DNA of 64,000 nt from Cunninghamia lanceolata (GCA_027924645.1 BSBN01001225.1:13782001-13846000), one strand, 5' to 3'; shown: positions 1 to 12,049, counted from the stretch's first letter. Made by a program: numbers and translations. Notes: generated by a model not told the origin, from the sequence alone.

Positions 1-343
1 TTCCAGATCTCACCGGACCTATCTGTGACAATCTGTTACCTCTGAACACCTACCGGAACTGGTTTTACTTGAGCGGCCACAACTTCTTCATATCTTCATG
101 CGGACCTCTGAAATCTCTACTGGATCACCTCAAGACACATATCTACAAACCCTTTAATCCGCATCCTCTGATCCTCTTCCTATCTTAGACTTTTGTCTTA
201 TTGTCATTACTGATCTTCACTGTTCCTGATTGAGACTAATTTTCTCAATATCCTCAGCACACAGCTCATCCAATCTTTATCATTAATGTAACAGGAGTAT
301 GTTGACATCAATGACAACACAAGTTAGGCCCATACTTGCAACA
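1..343 (-). mobile_element. copia B-family LTR, right end (solo LTR or 5' LTR of a leftward element)
   Basis: This stretch matches the right-hand third of the copia B LTRs at 41589-42783 and 47312-48505, including the closing phrase CCCATACTTGCAACA. The LTR boundary (..CA) is at 343, and gypsy-1 coding sequence starts straight after, so the LTR interrupts gypsy-1 gag. Its orientation matches the minus-strand copia B element. The target duplication should be AATAC (344-348). Whether this is a solo LTR or the end of a full element cannot be decided because the left part is outside the window. Confidence 0.85.
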
Positions 344-915
344 AATACTACCAATATCTCGAGGGAGCTTGTACCCACATAGAATAACTCAGCCCAAGAT
401 AGTGACTAGTGTTATCCATGTCACCAATCGCATAATCAAGCTGCGTGCACAAATGGAGTAAGAAATCAAGCACTCATGGTGCAAAATAGTTATGCAAGTT
501 CGGAAGGTGCCCCTGGTGAAGTTTCAGCTTAGCCAAATAATGTTGACGTCGCCTTGATGAACTAGCAAGAGAGTGATTTCTATGGTATAAATTACCATCA
601 AAGCCAAAATCAACAACATACACCTGTTTTAGCCAACACAAGGTCAAAACAGAGGGTTGCAGACCTTAATCAACAAGCTGTAGTGGTACAACAATAGCTT
701 GTGAGAGATACATTTCAAACTTTTCCATCACAAACTATCCCTGTACCATAGCAAAAAGTGCAAATCTGCAAAGGGATCAAACTATACCAGTAAAGGATCA
801 GTCTAAAGTACAATAACAGCCTTCACAAAGGCAGAATGATGCTGTTGCTATAAAAGAACAGCAAAAGGTAAATCTTGTTTCTTTCAACATAGTAGATCAT
901 CTTAAAAAAACTACA
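344..915 (+). pseudogene. gypsy-1 gag 3' end and gag-protease linker (remnant)
   Basis: Translation gives a zinc-knuckle-like run (C-Y-P-C-H-Q-S-H-N-Q-A-A-C, spacing CX2CX3HX4C) near 405-445. It is followed by a linker with the phrase ANTRSKQR near 633-652 that matches NTRAKKRG in gypsy E near 57745-57768. Gag would bind the element RNA and form the particle. Several TAG/TAA codons interrupt the frame, mostly at positions expected to be CAG or CAA. The N-terminal gag domain is missing because of the copia LTR. Confidence 0.7.
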
Positions 916-1542
916 ATGAGCATGTTAGTTATGGATGCATTGTACATTCCTGGCCAAAAGAATCTGCTACAAGAAGTATTGGCTAAGCTTTCAATTTTTG
1001 AGTGTTCTAATCAAGGAAAAGCTAAAGTTGTGCTTGCCAACAGCCTAGAAATCAAGAGTGGACAACCAACAAATGAGGTAAAACCTCCTCCCTTTTACTT
1101 AAGTCTGATAATTGGTAACAAACTTGTTCATAACTGCATGATAGACTTTGGGGCAAGCAGTTCAGTCATGCCCAAAAGTCTAGTTGATTCACTAGGATTG
1201 ATTTATGAGCCCCTTGCAAAAGGAGTTGTCTAGTTAGATGGGTCTGCACTTAGTACTGCAGGAATAATAAAAAATATGCCACTTACACTGCATGCGTGTC
1301 CTAATTTTTCCATCCATTAGGACATTTACATCATCGATTTGCCACCTAGTTTTGCAATATGCCTTTCTAGGGAATTCACTGCCAAATTGGGTGGGTTTCT
1401 ATCTTCTGATTGGTCCCACTTGTTTTTCACTACAAGATATGGTACAAAAGTAACCATACAGTCTAAACCACTCACAAAGGACCATGTTGAGCCCTATGTT
1501 CCCAGCCTGATAAATGCTAATCTCTACATCACCCATGGGTAG
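916..1542 (+). pseudogene. gypsy-1 aspartic protease
   Basis: This is a retropepsin-like domain that would cleave the Gag-Pol polyprotein. It contains PFYLSLIIGNKLVHN followed by the active-site region, where the usual D-S-G-A reads D-F-G-A (Asp codon 1144-1146), so the Ser is lost. A downstream part (LSREFTAKLGGFLSSDWSH, about 1364-1420) is nearly identical to gypsy E protease at about 58420-58475. There is a TAG at 1231-1233 and another at 1540-1542. The protease is in one frame with its upstream linker here, unlike gypsy E, which helps define the original frame. Confidence 0.8.
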
Positions 1543-1740
1543 CATGATGAACCCATGAGCCTAGAGCCCAATGCACCTATAGAAGACATAAACTTAGATG
1601 ATTGGGTAGTTGAAGATCATGAAAGTGATCCTTTCCATCACACAGATGAGGTAGGATTAGGCATCTTTATGATACAAGAACCTAATGTAGTGATTCCTAA
1701 TCTAATTAAGGACCAAAGTTAGTTGGAACAGTAAGAAGAC

Positions 1741-2142
1741 CAGCTTTGGAAGCTGTACTTTGATGGATCAAGGACCAAAACAGGTGCCGATGGAGGGAAT
1801 ATGTTAATCTCACCTGAAGGAGACAAATACTATGCAGCTTTGAGGTTCACCTTTAGCTGCACAAACAACGTGGCTAGGTATGAGGCCCTGATCCATGGTT
1901 TAGAGTGGGCCCAGAAAAGAGGTATCAAATCTGTACAAGTTTATGGAGATTTTGAATTGATCGTTAATCAGGTTAGGAACTTGAATGCTACTAAAAATGA
2001 CCTTCTTAAAAAGTACAAGCATAGAGTGTGGGATTCAATTGAATTTTTTGATGCATTTAATCTGTTTTTGATTCCTAGAAACCAAAATAAGTATGTAGAT
2101 AAGCTTGCACCTTTGGGATCTCAATTTGAGGTTCCTAATTAG
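1741..2142 (+). pseudogene. gypsy-1 plant/archaeal-type RNase H (aRH) located before RT
   Basis: The domain starts W-K-L-Y-F-D-G-S-R (about 1747-1773) and continues with a C-T-N-N motif, GLEWA, Y-G-D-F-E-L-I-V-N-Q-V and a terminal Y-V-D-K-L-A. This is the RNase H type with the FDGS...CTNNxAEYEAL...GDSELIVNQV signature. Three of the four expected acidic catalytic residues are visible (FDG, GDF, VDK). The Glu of AEY is Arg here. In the Tat/Ogre gypsy group this domain normally sits after the gypsy RNase H and before integrase. Here it lies between protease and RT, as in gypsy E. Confidence 0.8.
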
Positions 2143-2330
2143 ATTCAGAACATTGAAGTACAACCATATGTCAAAGTAGTTGTCAAGCCTTCTATACCCG
2201 ATAATAGTGTTTCCTAGCAAGTATTTGACAATGATGAGCAAATCTTAAGTTTTTTGAGTGCAGAGGCTGAATTTGCAGTTGATAACTAGCATAAATACTA
2301 GCAACAATTTGAAGACTAGATTGTATAGTT

Positions 2331-3480
2331 GAGATTGAACAAGCTGCCCAAGGGACTGGTAACACTAGAATCAGTGTTTAACTCAGATGATCAATTTAGA
2401 AAGGACAAGTGCAACATGACGGTGAAATAAGAACACTATGAGGTAGTGGATATTTTCAAAGATAAGTTGTTGAAGCTCGGAAAGGTATGCACTAAAGGTG
2501 AACAATAGTCATTTATTCAGTTATGCCAAGATTTTTCTGATGTTTTTGCATGGGAGTATAAAGACTTAAGGGGGTTTGATCCTAGTTTAGCCCAACATAC
2601 CATTGAATTAGAGCCTAATGCCAAACCTGTTAGGCAAAAACAAAGACCGCTGAATCCAAAACTTGAGCATTTAATGAAGGCTGAGTTAAATAAACTGATT
2701 GAGAGAAGTATCATATTCCCAATAAAACATACCTCCTAGGTTTCCAATTTGGTCCCAGTCAGAAAAAAGAATGGAGAAATCTGACTTTGTGTTGATTTCC
2801 GTGATCTAAATCAGGCCTCATTGAAAGACCACTACCCTCTTCCTTCCATGGAACAAATATTGCAAACTATTTCTGGTTCTGATAGATGGTTACTCATGTT
2901 ACAACCAGATTCTTGTCAAAGAGGAAGACCAATATAAAACAACATTCACGACTAAGTGGGGTACCATGGCATACATGAAGATGCCATTTGGTTTGTCTAA
3001 TGTAGGGGCAACCTTTCAATAGGCAATGGACATGGCCTTCCATGGCCTTATGAACAGAATAGTGCTGATGTATTTAGATGACATAACTATTTTTTCCAAA
3101 GATGCTAATAATCATTTTGAACATTTGAAGCAGATTTTTCAGAGGTGCAAGAAGTTTGGGGTTTCATTGAACCCTAAAAAGTGCATATTTTTAGTTCATG
3201 AAGGTAAACTTCTCGGCCATATTGCTTCAAAACAAGGTATTTCTATTGACCCTAAGAGAGTTTTAGCCATTCTAGATATACCACTTCCTACACATAAGAA
3301 AGGCTTGCAAAGCTTTCTTTGCAGCATTAATTTCGTGAGAAGATTAATTCCAAACATTGCAACTTTGTTACAACCTCTTACAGCCATGTTGAAGAAGAAT
3401 GTGCCATTCAGCTGGACTAAGGAGGGAAAAGGAAGCTTTGAGCATATTAAAGAAGCCCTCGCTATTGCCCTTACCCTCAT
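2331..3480 (+). pseudogene. gypsy-1 reverse transcriptase
   Basis: RT copies the element RNA into DNA. Visible motifs in order are IIFPIKHTS near 2710, LVPVRKKNGEI near 2752, CVDFRDLN near 2790, MPFGLSNVGATFQ near 2982-3020, the catalytic Y-L-D-D near 3070-3082, and the thumb phrase LGHI...ISIDPKRV near 3215-3260. A short deletion and frame change near 2885 removes the FSLLD stretch present in gypsy E. Stops include TAG for Trp/Gln near 2738 and 3020. Confidence 0.88.
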
Positions 3481-3880
3481 TAATCCTCATTATGAGAGGG
3501 ATTTTATTTTGTATGCTTTTGGAGGAGTTGGCACCATCTCTGCAATGTTATGTTAGCAAAATGATGAAGGATTGAAGCAGCCAATAGCATTTTTCAGCCA
3601 GGTACTACATGACTATGAGGTAAAGTACTCTTTTGTGGAAAAACATGTTTTTGCTATTGTTAAGAGCCTCAAGAAATTTAGACACATGTTGTCTAATAAC
3701 AGAATTCACTTAATGGTTTCGCATCCTATTGTCAAGAGTTTTTTTATTAAACAGAGATATAAATGACAAGAGAGCTGGTTGGATAACCAAAGTTATAGAA
3801 TTTGATGTTGATATCAAAGTGACTAAGCTAATTAGAGGTAAGGGCTTATGCGAGCAACTTGGTAAAAGTGAAGAAATAGT
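3481..3880 (+). pseudogene. gypsy-1 gypsy-type RNase H, catalytically degenerate
   Basis: This is the usual gypsy RNase H position directly after RT: FILYAFGG (about 3502-3528), PIAFFSQVL (about 3580-3606), VEKHVFAIVKSLKKFRHML and a final LMVSHP (about 3711-3728). The first Asp (normally ADAS) reads A-F-G-G, and the TDH Asp reads V-S-H, so two active-site residues are missing. Loss at the same places in gypsy E and gypsy D suggests the domain is a non-catalytic tether in this lineage, with RNase H activity supplied by the upstream aRH. That last point is inference. Confidence 0.75.
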
Positions 3881-4006
3881 AAAGAACATGCAGAGGACAT
3901 AGAAACAATATTGAATAACAATGTACCATCCACTTTACCAACTCCTACAATCAGTTGGGTATAGTAGGTGATGCATTATTTATAGTCCAGTCAATGCCCC
4001 GAAGGT

Positions 4007-5222
4007 TTGGATAGGGCAAGAAGAAGGTATTTTAGGCTACCAGCTACTCATTATGCTATAATTGATGGTATTTTATATAGGAGAGATTTTAATGGTGTAT
4101 TTTTAAGATGTATTGGACCTGATCAAGTTGATAAGTTATTAGAAGAATTTCACAATGGACCTTCAGGAGGTCACTTTGCAGCTAGAACAATTGCTTTAAA
4201 GATTATGCAGGTTGGTTATTACTGGTCTAACTTGTTTAAGGATTCTTTTGCTTGGGTGAGAAGATCTGAGAATTGTTCATTGTTTGCTGGTAAACAAAGG
4301 CTTACTGCCTTACCTCTACATCCTATTAAAGTTGAACAACCATTTGCAAAATGGGGTCTAGGTTTTATAAGACCAATAAACTTGCCTTCAAGTGTAGGCC
4401 ACAAGTGGATCTTGACTACCACAGACTATTTCACCAAGTGGACTGAAGTTGTTGCTTTAAAAGAAGCAAATGAATCTGTTGTTCTAAATTTCTAGCAAGA
4501 TCTAGTATCAAGATTTGGTACACTAGATTCAATCATCTCAGATAATGGTTTTCATTGGATTGAGAATTTCAGATTGGTCTGTCAAAAATAATATCTTTTT
4601 GAATTCTTCTTCTAACTATTACCCACAGGGTAATGGGTAGGCCGAATCTACCAAAAAAAATTTGATAAGGATCATCAAGAAGACTGTTGAAGACAACCAA
4701 ATGACATGGCACAAGAAGTTGAAGTTGGCTCTTTGGGCTGACAGAATTACACCCAAGAGAGCTACTGGTTGTTCTCCATATGTACTTACTTATGGTAAGG
4801 AGGCTAGATTACCTATTTCAGTTGAATTACCAACTTTGACTTTCATCAAAGAGCTTGAGCTACTAGAGGAACAACCTTTAGTAGTCAGGCTAGCTCAGCT
4901 TATGGAGTTAGAAGAAATTAGGAAAGAAGCCTTGAAGAAGCTTGATATACATCAAATTTAAATGAAGAATGCTTTTGATAAGAGGGCAAGACCGTGGAGC
5001 TTTATTGCTAGTGATTTGGTGTTCAAATGGAATGAGCTAAGAAGTAGACCTAGAAAGCATTCCAAATTTGATGCAATTTGGGATGGGCCTTATGTAATCA
5101 CAGAGTGCAAAGAAAACAATGCATTTCAGCTGTCCAAGTTAAGTGGAGAGGTGTTGTCTATCCCAATAATGGGATCCACCTCAAATATTGCCTCTGAGGA
5201 TAAGTACTACCTTTGTATATAG
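4007..5222 (+). pseudogene. gypsy-1 integrase
   Basis: An HHCC-type zinc region (EEFHNGPSGGH... and RSENCSLF; the first Cys of the usual CxxC is changed) is followed by the core and a C-terminal GPY/F module (WDGPYVITEC, NAFQLSKLSGE). The first catalytic Asp is changed: G-L-G-F-I-R where family members have G-I-D-F-V-G. The SDNG Asp is present. The catalytic Glu is present in G-stop-A-E-S-T near 4630-4655. The frame changes near 4560, and TAG codons occur near 4493, 4637 and 4960. The 269 bp after it (5223-5491) show only the run-up to the 3' LTR and resemble gypsy E 62292-62587. Confidence 0.85.
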
Positions 5223-6059
5223 TAGAGTAGAGTTACAGTTAATAAGTGCTCATGCACATTTGCTTTCAGTATTTTTGTTTCCATAAGTGCTGCTGCACAG
5301 GTTTGCTGGTTGTCAGGGCCTGTTAGTTTGCTTCAGTTTTTAGTTTTTTGCTGCTGTTTGAACTAGTTGGGGAGCTTAATTTCAGTGTTTTTGAGTTTGA
5401 GAAGAGTAGATTATGACTCAATGCCCAATGGATATTCAAGGCAACTGATCCGATGCTTAGTAGGCAAGCATATAGCAGAAGTTGCCAGAAATGTTACCAT
5501 TTTTTCACCATAGCTCAAAATTGGCAGAGTTGATGCAACAAATTCATTTTTAGAGTGAAGGTTAACATTCCTCTATTATAATTTACTTCCATAGTTATCG
5601 TGTTTCAGTGATAATTACACTGAAGGTTCAGGATAAGAAAGAGAAGGTCATAGCCATCATTATCTTGAAGGTTTTCAATCTTTGAAGTTGTGTTCTGTTT
5701 CTGCTCCTGATCTCAACGTGAACCTACAAAAATGTGGGAAGATCATATTAGAGCTCTAGTTATGAGATCTCTATATCCTATTAGAAGAGCATAACACTTT
5801 GTTTATAATGCATTGATCAATGAACATCATCACATGCAAGAAGAGTTGAGAAAGAAACAATCATGGAATTTCAATGTTTTATTCTAATCTTTTTGTTTCA
5901 TGTGAAGGTATAGGATAAGTCATGTAGCTGATTGAAGACAAATTAGCATGTGGAATAAAATGGGCTCCCACAAGGGTTGAGCTCAGCATGCTACTCCAAT
6001 TCTTGAGAAGATTGTGAAAAGAGTCTGCAATAGAAAAGTGTCACATAAAGACCCTGCAA

Positions 6060-6740
6060 AATAAAGACAGATGTCACGTGTTTTGATCATATATCAGAAA
6101 ATATAATCTGGGTTCTTGATAGTTTTGGATATGAATCAGATGATAATAAGATGCAAAACCCCTTTAAATTTATCACCAACCCAGTTTACAGTTTTCGAAG
6201 AACCCTCAAAAGCACAATACATAGTAAAATAAAGATATAGTCGCGTGTTTTAATCATATCTCAAAACATCTGATCTGGGTTTTTTAGATGTTTGTATAGA
6301 GATGAGAATGCAACAAAACACAAAAACCCTTTAAATATTTCACAAACCTAGTTTGTCACTTTTGTGTAATCTTCATAATGGCAGACCCTCTTTCTTTTGC
6401 AAATTTGAAGTTGCAAAAAATTATTGTAAAATGATATTTAAAACAATATCCTATAAATTGCTTATAAATATTCATTATTTATGCAATTAAAACAAATTAA
6501 AGCAAACAATATCATTCTTTTTTTTAGTTTGCTTTCTTTTGGGAAGATATGGAAAAAATAAGTCTTGTAAGATTAGGTAAATCAGAAGGAAAAGCTGCAG
6601 GACCTATTGTAAGACAAATATTGAAGCAATGTTCTTTATAAATTGCTTTTAATATTTCGTCATTAAAACAAATCAAATATATTTTTTTGGATTTGCTCTA
6701 TTTTGAGGTAGATGAGGACAATAAAAAAAAAACTAAGCTT
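6060..6740 (+). repeat. diverged tandem duplications inside gypsy-1 LTR
   Basis: Two side-by-side units near 6060-6226 and 6227-6370 both read AATAAAGAYA...GTGTTTT(G/A)ATCATAT followed by ATCTGGGTT and a CCCTTTAAAT run. A second pair near 6448-6560 and 6628-6720 shares TATAAATTGCTT and TTAAAACAAAT. The copies are diverged, so the duplications are old. Confidence 0.55.
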
Positions 6741-6936
6741 TTATTAAGCAAATAAAGCTTGTTTTAAAGCAGATTTTGGTGAGGTCTACCTTGAAGAAGA
6801 TTTTGGTAGCTTTCACATATAGATTGGAGGTGATTTGAATATTTTATTTTTTGGCTTTTCAGTGGAGCTAAAAAATGGATCAAATTTGCTATTCTAGGAA
6901 GATTTCTCAGCTTTTTCTTTGGGAGATCTTTGGAGT

Positions 6937-6944
6937 TATAAATA
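6937..6944 (+). promoter_or_regulatory. TATA box of gypsy-1 LTR
   Basis: TATAAATA followed by GGGGAG lies in the 3' half of the LTR, as expected for the U3 core promoter. The purine-rich segment after it could hold the transcription start. Confidence 0.55.
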
Positions 6945-7599
6945 GGGGAGAAAGATTTAGTTTTAAGAGGTTGATATCTTTATTTTCTTCTCTCTTGAGC
7001 ACAGATAGAGAGATTGTAAACTGATATTGGCTCATATTTTTTAGAATTAGATGTACCCCTCTCAGTTCAATACAGCAAAGCTTTACTGTTTTACATTTGT
7101 TGCCTCTTTTATAACTTTGATTTGATATTTTCACTGTGATTATGATGTCTAATCATTTGATTATGTCTTGATGTTATTAAAATTTGTGTATCTATTGCCC
7201 ATCTAATCCAGGTTGTGTGTTGTGTTTTAATTAAACCTTCATACAAAGTACTTTTGGATTGTTGGACTTATGTGAAACTAAGAATGTTATAGGCTTGAGA
7301 GTTCTTTGTGGGTAAAAAATTTAAATTTTTAGACCATTTTTAGATAAACTAGAATTTCTTTCCAATTATTCCTCATCTCTTTTCTCAGACAAGTGATTAG
7401 TTTAGAAAGATCATAAGGAGAACTAGCTCACTCTGGAGATTCACTCTCGATATAGGAAACACACATCCTAAGAGTGTTTCCATGTTTCAATAGATAGCCA
7501 AGTTTTTTGTAGGCTTAGCATAGGGTACATATCTGATTGATAACAGTGCCAAAAAAAATGTACAATTCAGAAGGAATGTTTGAGAATTTTTTTGCAAGT

Positions 7600-8968
7600 T
7601 GTTGGAATTAGACCAAACAACTAAGAGGGGGGGTAAATCAGTTGTGCCACAAAATTAAACTTTTTATGCTTTTAACCTTCTTTGTCAATTTACTATCAGA
7701 TTAATGATGTAAACATTAAAGCATGAATCAACAACATAAGAGCAGAAACATAAGCAATACACTTGACACCAAGATTTTGACATGGAAACTTGGTTAAGGG
7801 AAAAACCACGGTGGGGGTTAACCCACAAAGATTTGTACCCTATTAAAAGTACTTTAGAAAAATAGAAGACACATGGCTTTGGGTGCACTGCCTAGAGCTC
7901 ACTGCTCAAAAGAGAGGCTCACTGCCTACATAATTTATTTTAGTACAAAAGGAATTAACTGAGAAATAGGATCTACTTCATGCCTGGTTTAGTCTCATTG
8001 AGTGCTCATAAAAATTATGCTCTTCTCCCAAATACTTCTTCACTATTACTTTATCCTTTTACTATTCTTGCTCCTCTGCTCCTCCTTTTCTCTACTCTGC
8101 CTCTAATCCTTTCTTGGGATTTTATAGTTTCGCACAAGGATGATTTTCCACAACTCAACTATACTTCTTTATATGCTTCATCAACCTTGGAATAAATATC
8201 AAGGTCAGCACTCCAAACATCTAACTTAATGCAAATCACAAAGCTGTCAGCCAAACATGACTGGGACTCAAATCTTCCTTGATTAACATGCCACACTCCA
8301 TAGAATTGTTCTTAGATCATCCACAACACACTTGAATCTTCCAGTCGGCCAAGACTAGGAAGAGAAACAACATCAAAGAAGAATTCTTCAACAATGAGCT
8401 CAATCTTCAATGTGGATCTCCAACACAATAGGCACATGATCTAGAGACTTCCACAAGCACATTGAATTCAACAATAACATCCACACTACTCCAAATTGTC
8501 AGAATCACTTGCATCTTCATCTGGTACCTCAAGAACACTATCTGTCATGACTGTCACACTAGAAAGATTGCTTGTAGACCTCCAAATCACGAACCACTTA
8601 AGTTGATGATACACACTGACCTCTCAAACATGCCTCTAGATCTGTAAATCATCATTTTACATTTCCAGAACAATCCAGACCTCTTTCTTGTCACTCTGTC
8701 TATTTTGAATACTGCAAAACTAGTTCTACTTAGATGGCTATAGCTTCTTTAAATCTTCATGCAAACCCTTCAAATCTTAACTAGAGCTTCTTAAGACAAT
8801 CCTCTACTTAGCCGTATGGTTTGCATATATTGATCCTTATTAATTTTATCATTATCCTCAACATTCCAGTCTTCTAAATAGGCAACAAAATAGGATACAA
8901 TTGACACCAATGGCAACAAGAATATGTTGACATCAATGACAACATCAATTAGGCACATATTTGCAACA
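7600..8968 (-). repeat. copia A 3' LTR
   Basis: It begins TGTTGGAATTAGACC and ends ATATTTGCAACA in plus-strand reading, with TGTTG/CAACA ends. It matches 13452-14822 along its whole length with scattered differences. The polypurine tract adjoins its right edge. Confidence 0.93.
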
Positions 8969-8980
8969 ACCTCCCCCTTT
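8969..8980 (-). other. copia A polypurine tract
   Basis: AAAGGGGGAGGT on the minus strand lies directly next to the 3' LTR. It would prime plus-strand DNA synthesis. The stretch 8981-9242 between it and the pol stop shows no further feature. Confidence 0.85.
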
Positions 8981-9242
8981 GTCATTGATGGCAACATATG
9001 ATGTGAAAAATTAATTCAAGCATCAAGAACTTCTCCCCCTTTCTCTTATCACTTTTGCAACCACTATCTTCACTACTCCCCCTAAAGGGCACATATTTGT
9101 AGTCTTTTCTCTTTATTTTTGTTTTAGACAAAACTAAAAAACTACATGTAGACTACTCCCCCTGAGTAGTGCCTCCTTAACATCAATCCAAATCACAAGA
9201 TGTGACTATGAATTCCACCAGACTGATGCACTGTAGTGCATC

Positions 9243-9720
9243 TTAATTCTTATCAAGAGGGGTAATAAGCCCTAACTTCTCTCTGAGATACTCAAAAGTA
9301 TCCTTGGGAAGAGGCTTAGTGAAAATATCTGCAATATGATCCTTTGAAGACACAAACTCCAACTTGACTTCATTCTCATTTACCTTCTCTCTCAAGAAAT
9401 AAAACTTGATGGATATGTGTTTTGTCTTTGAATGCAATACTGGATTATTTGAAATGTTTATTGCACTTGAATTATCATAGAAAATTGTGATAGGCTTCTC
9501 AAACACAATTCTGATGTCCTTCAACATTTATTTCATCCACAGAACTTGAGTATAATTGTTTGTTGATGTAATATATTTTGCCTTTGCTGTAGATAGAGAT
9601 ATTGCCTCCTACTTTTTGCTTAGCCAAGAAACCAATCTACTTCCTAAGAAGAATGCACCACCACTAGTGCTTTGCTGTCATCCACATCTCCTGCCCAATT
9701 AGCATCTGTATATGCATGAA
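9243..9720 (-). pseudogene. copia A RNase H
   Basis: This is the C-terminal pol domain: AYTDANWAGD at its start (about 9682-9711), ITIFYDNSSAINIS, KTKHISIKFYFLRE and the closing DIFTKPLPKDTFEYLREKLGLI before the stop at 9243-9245. The Glu region (normally STTEAEY) is poorly preserved near 9575-9605. A TAA precedes MLKDIRIVFEK at 9528-9530, and the frame is broken near 9650. Confidence 0.85.
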
Positions 9721-10740
9721 GAGTGAAGTTATTATCATTTAGATACCATAATCCATAATCAATTGTCCATTTGAGATATCTAAAAATTCTCTTGACTACT
9801 ACAACATAGGATTCTCTAGGATCAGCTTGGAATCTAGCAACAAGCCCAACTGCATTCATGATATCAAGTCTGGTTTGAGTCAGATAGAGTAGTCCTCCAA
9901 TCATTGATCTATACCTTTTCTGATTTGTCTTAGGGGAGTCATCATCTTTACTCAACTTACATCTGGTTACCATAGGCATACCTACTAGCTTTGAATCTTC
10001 AATTCCAAACTTCTTCGACAATTCTTTCACATACTTAGACTGAGATATAAAGATACCTTTATTTGACTAAGTGATTTGCAGACCTAAGAAGAAATCCATC
10101 TCACCAAACATGGACATCTCAAATTCACTTTGCATTTGATCATCAAATGTTTTGCACATGCTCTCATTTCCACCAAAAATGATATCATCAACAAATACGT
10201 CAACAATTAGAATATTCTCATGATCAATCTTGAAGTAAAGATTACTATCAGCAATGCCTTTGTTATATCATAGCTTTAGTAGATATTTATCTAATCTTAC
10301 ATACTAGGCTCTTGGGGCTTGTTTGATTCCATATAATGCTTTCCTCAATCTGCAAACCATGTCTTTCTGATCAGACAACTGAAATCCTTTCGGTTGCTCA
10401 ATGTAAACTTCTTCTTCTAACTCTCCATTTAGGAATGTTGATTTCACATCCATCTGATACACCTTGAAATCTTTATAAGCATCAAATGCAAGAAATAACC
10501 TAACTGCTTCTATTCTTGCCACTGGAGCAAAAGTTTCTTCAAAATCAATTCCTTCCACTTGAGAATATACTTTGCATACTAACCTTGCTTTGTTTCTTAC
10601 AAATTCACCATCTTCATTTAGGTTGTTCTAGAAGAACCATTTAGTTCTAATCACATTTTTGTCCTCAGGTCTAGAAACAAGATCCCAAGTGTGATTCTTT
10701 TCAGTTTGCATTAATTCTTCTTCCATTGCCTTTAACCAAT
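9721..10740 (-). pseudogene. copia A reverse transcriptase
   Basis: Reading leftward: [24 protein letters not shown] (about 10485-10555), [32 protein letters not shown] (to 10304), then FVDDIIFGG (about 10172-10200) holding the catalytic Asp pair, and RYRSMIGGLLYLTQTRLDI near 9885-9935. TAG/TAA codons at 10301, 10066 and elsewhere separate the pieces. Confidence 0.88.
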
Positions 10741-11005
10741 TTTCATCTTCGTAGGCTTCACTTACTATTTTTGGTTCAATCTTTGAAATTAGACAAATCT
10801 CTTCTTGATCTTCATCAATTCTTCACCTAGTTCGAACACCTTTATTTCTATCTCATATGATTTGATTTTTAAGATGATTCATCCTTACATACCTAGGATT
10901 TTTTGGATTTGCTTGAACTTCTATTTCTTGAGCTTGTTCCTCAACTTTTGCACTATCCTCTTGAATTACTAGATTTTTCAGATCAATCTGGATCTAAATC
11001 TAAGT

Positions 11006-12049
11006 TTACACTTGCCTTTTTTGACTTGGATTTTCATATCGATCATCTGAATCATATCCACAAGACTTGGAATGTCCTTCCTTGCTCTCATCAACTCTAA
11101 CATTAGTACTTTCAACAATCTTTTTCAACCTCTTGTTAAAGCACTGGTATGCTTTGCTTTGAGTAGAGTAACCCAAAAAAATTCCTTCATCACTTCTTAC
11201 TTCAAACTTGCCTAGATCCTCATCTCTTTTGATATAGCATTTACTACCAAAAACTCTAAAATATCTCACAGAAGGAGGATGACCAAACTAGAGTTCATAA
11301 GGAGTCTTACTAGAATTGCCTTTGATCTGTACTTGCTTAAGAGTGTAGACAACAGTACTCATAGCTTCTCTCCAATAAACTTGTGGAACATTTTTTTCCA
11401 TCATCATGCTCCTGGCAGCTTCTTGAATGGTTTGGTTCTTTCTTTCCACAAATCCATTTTGCTGAGGAGTCCTAGGAGCAGATAACTATCTTTTTATTCC
11501 ATGTTTTTCACATAATATATCAAATTCACCAGAGGTAAACTCTCCACCTCTATCAAATCTCAGACACTTTATCTTCACTCCAATCTCATTTTCTACCATA
11601 ACTTTGAACACTTTGAATTTGTCAAGAGCTTCTGATTTTTCATTTAAGAAGGTTACCTACATCATCCGGGAGTAATCATCAATCAACAACATAAAATATC
11701 TACCTCCTTGCACACTCCTAATTCTAGCAGGACCACATAGATTAGTATGCACAAGTTCCAATCACCCCCTTGAAGATTGTTCTTTACTTTTGAATGGTGT
11801 TTGGTTCTGTTTACCCAATTGACATTCTCTACACATGCTATCAGGTTTCACAAGTCTTGGAAGATATCTCACAGCCTGAGTAGAACTTATCTTGATAATG
11901 TTATCAAAATTCACATGACACATTCTCCTATGCCATAACCAACTTTGATCTGTCTGAGCAATCAAACAACTTTTACCAAAACTACTTAATTGAAAGATGT
12001 TACCTCTAGTTTGTGTACTAGATGCAATTTTAGTTTTGAACCTTTCCAA
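11006..12049 (-). pseudogene. copia A integrase
   Basis: The pre-integrase zinc region LWHRRMCHVNFDNI (about 11894-11935) with CRECQLGK is followed by core remnants (CLRFDRGGEFTS near 11530-11580, PQQNG...VERKNQTIQE near 11420-11475) and the C-terminal phrase MRYFRVFGSKCYIKRDEDLG...SDEGIFLGYS at 11161-11269. It inserts the DNA copy into the genome. The catalytic segment SDRGGEF reads FDRGGEF. Stops fall in the core and after 11006. Confidence 0.83.

Larger units (their letters stand above)
344..7545 (+). mobile_element. gypsy-1: 5'-truncated, decayed Ty3/gypsy element
   Basis: The order on the plus strand is gag 3' end, protease, plant/archaeal-type RNase H, RT, gypsy RNase H, integrase, 3' LTR. 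It is a close relative of gypsy E (53053 onward), with the same domain order and matching residues throughout. The 5' LTR, PBS and most of gag lie left of the copia LTR that cut it. Pol changes frame at least twice (near 2885 and near 4560) and has many stops, so it is dead. The 3' end is the LTR terminus TAACA at 7541-7545. Confidence 0.88.
5492..7545 (+). repeat. gypsy-1 3' LTR
   Basis: The LTR begins TGTTACC right after TTGCCAGAAA, the same position and flank as the TGTTGACC start of the gypsy E 3' LTR. It ends ...GATTGATAACA, like the GGTGATAACA end of the gypsy E 5' LTR. TGTTA/TAACA are the inverted ends. It holds a TATA box at 6937-6944 and internal tandem duplications. Apart from the ends it is not clearly alignable by eye with the gypsy E LTR, so the two are related but separate families. 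Confidence 0.75.
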
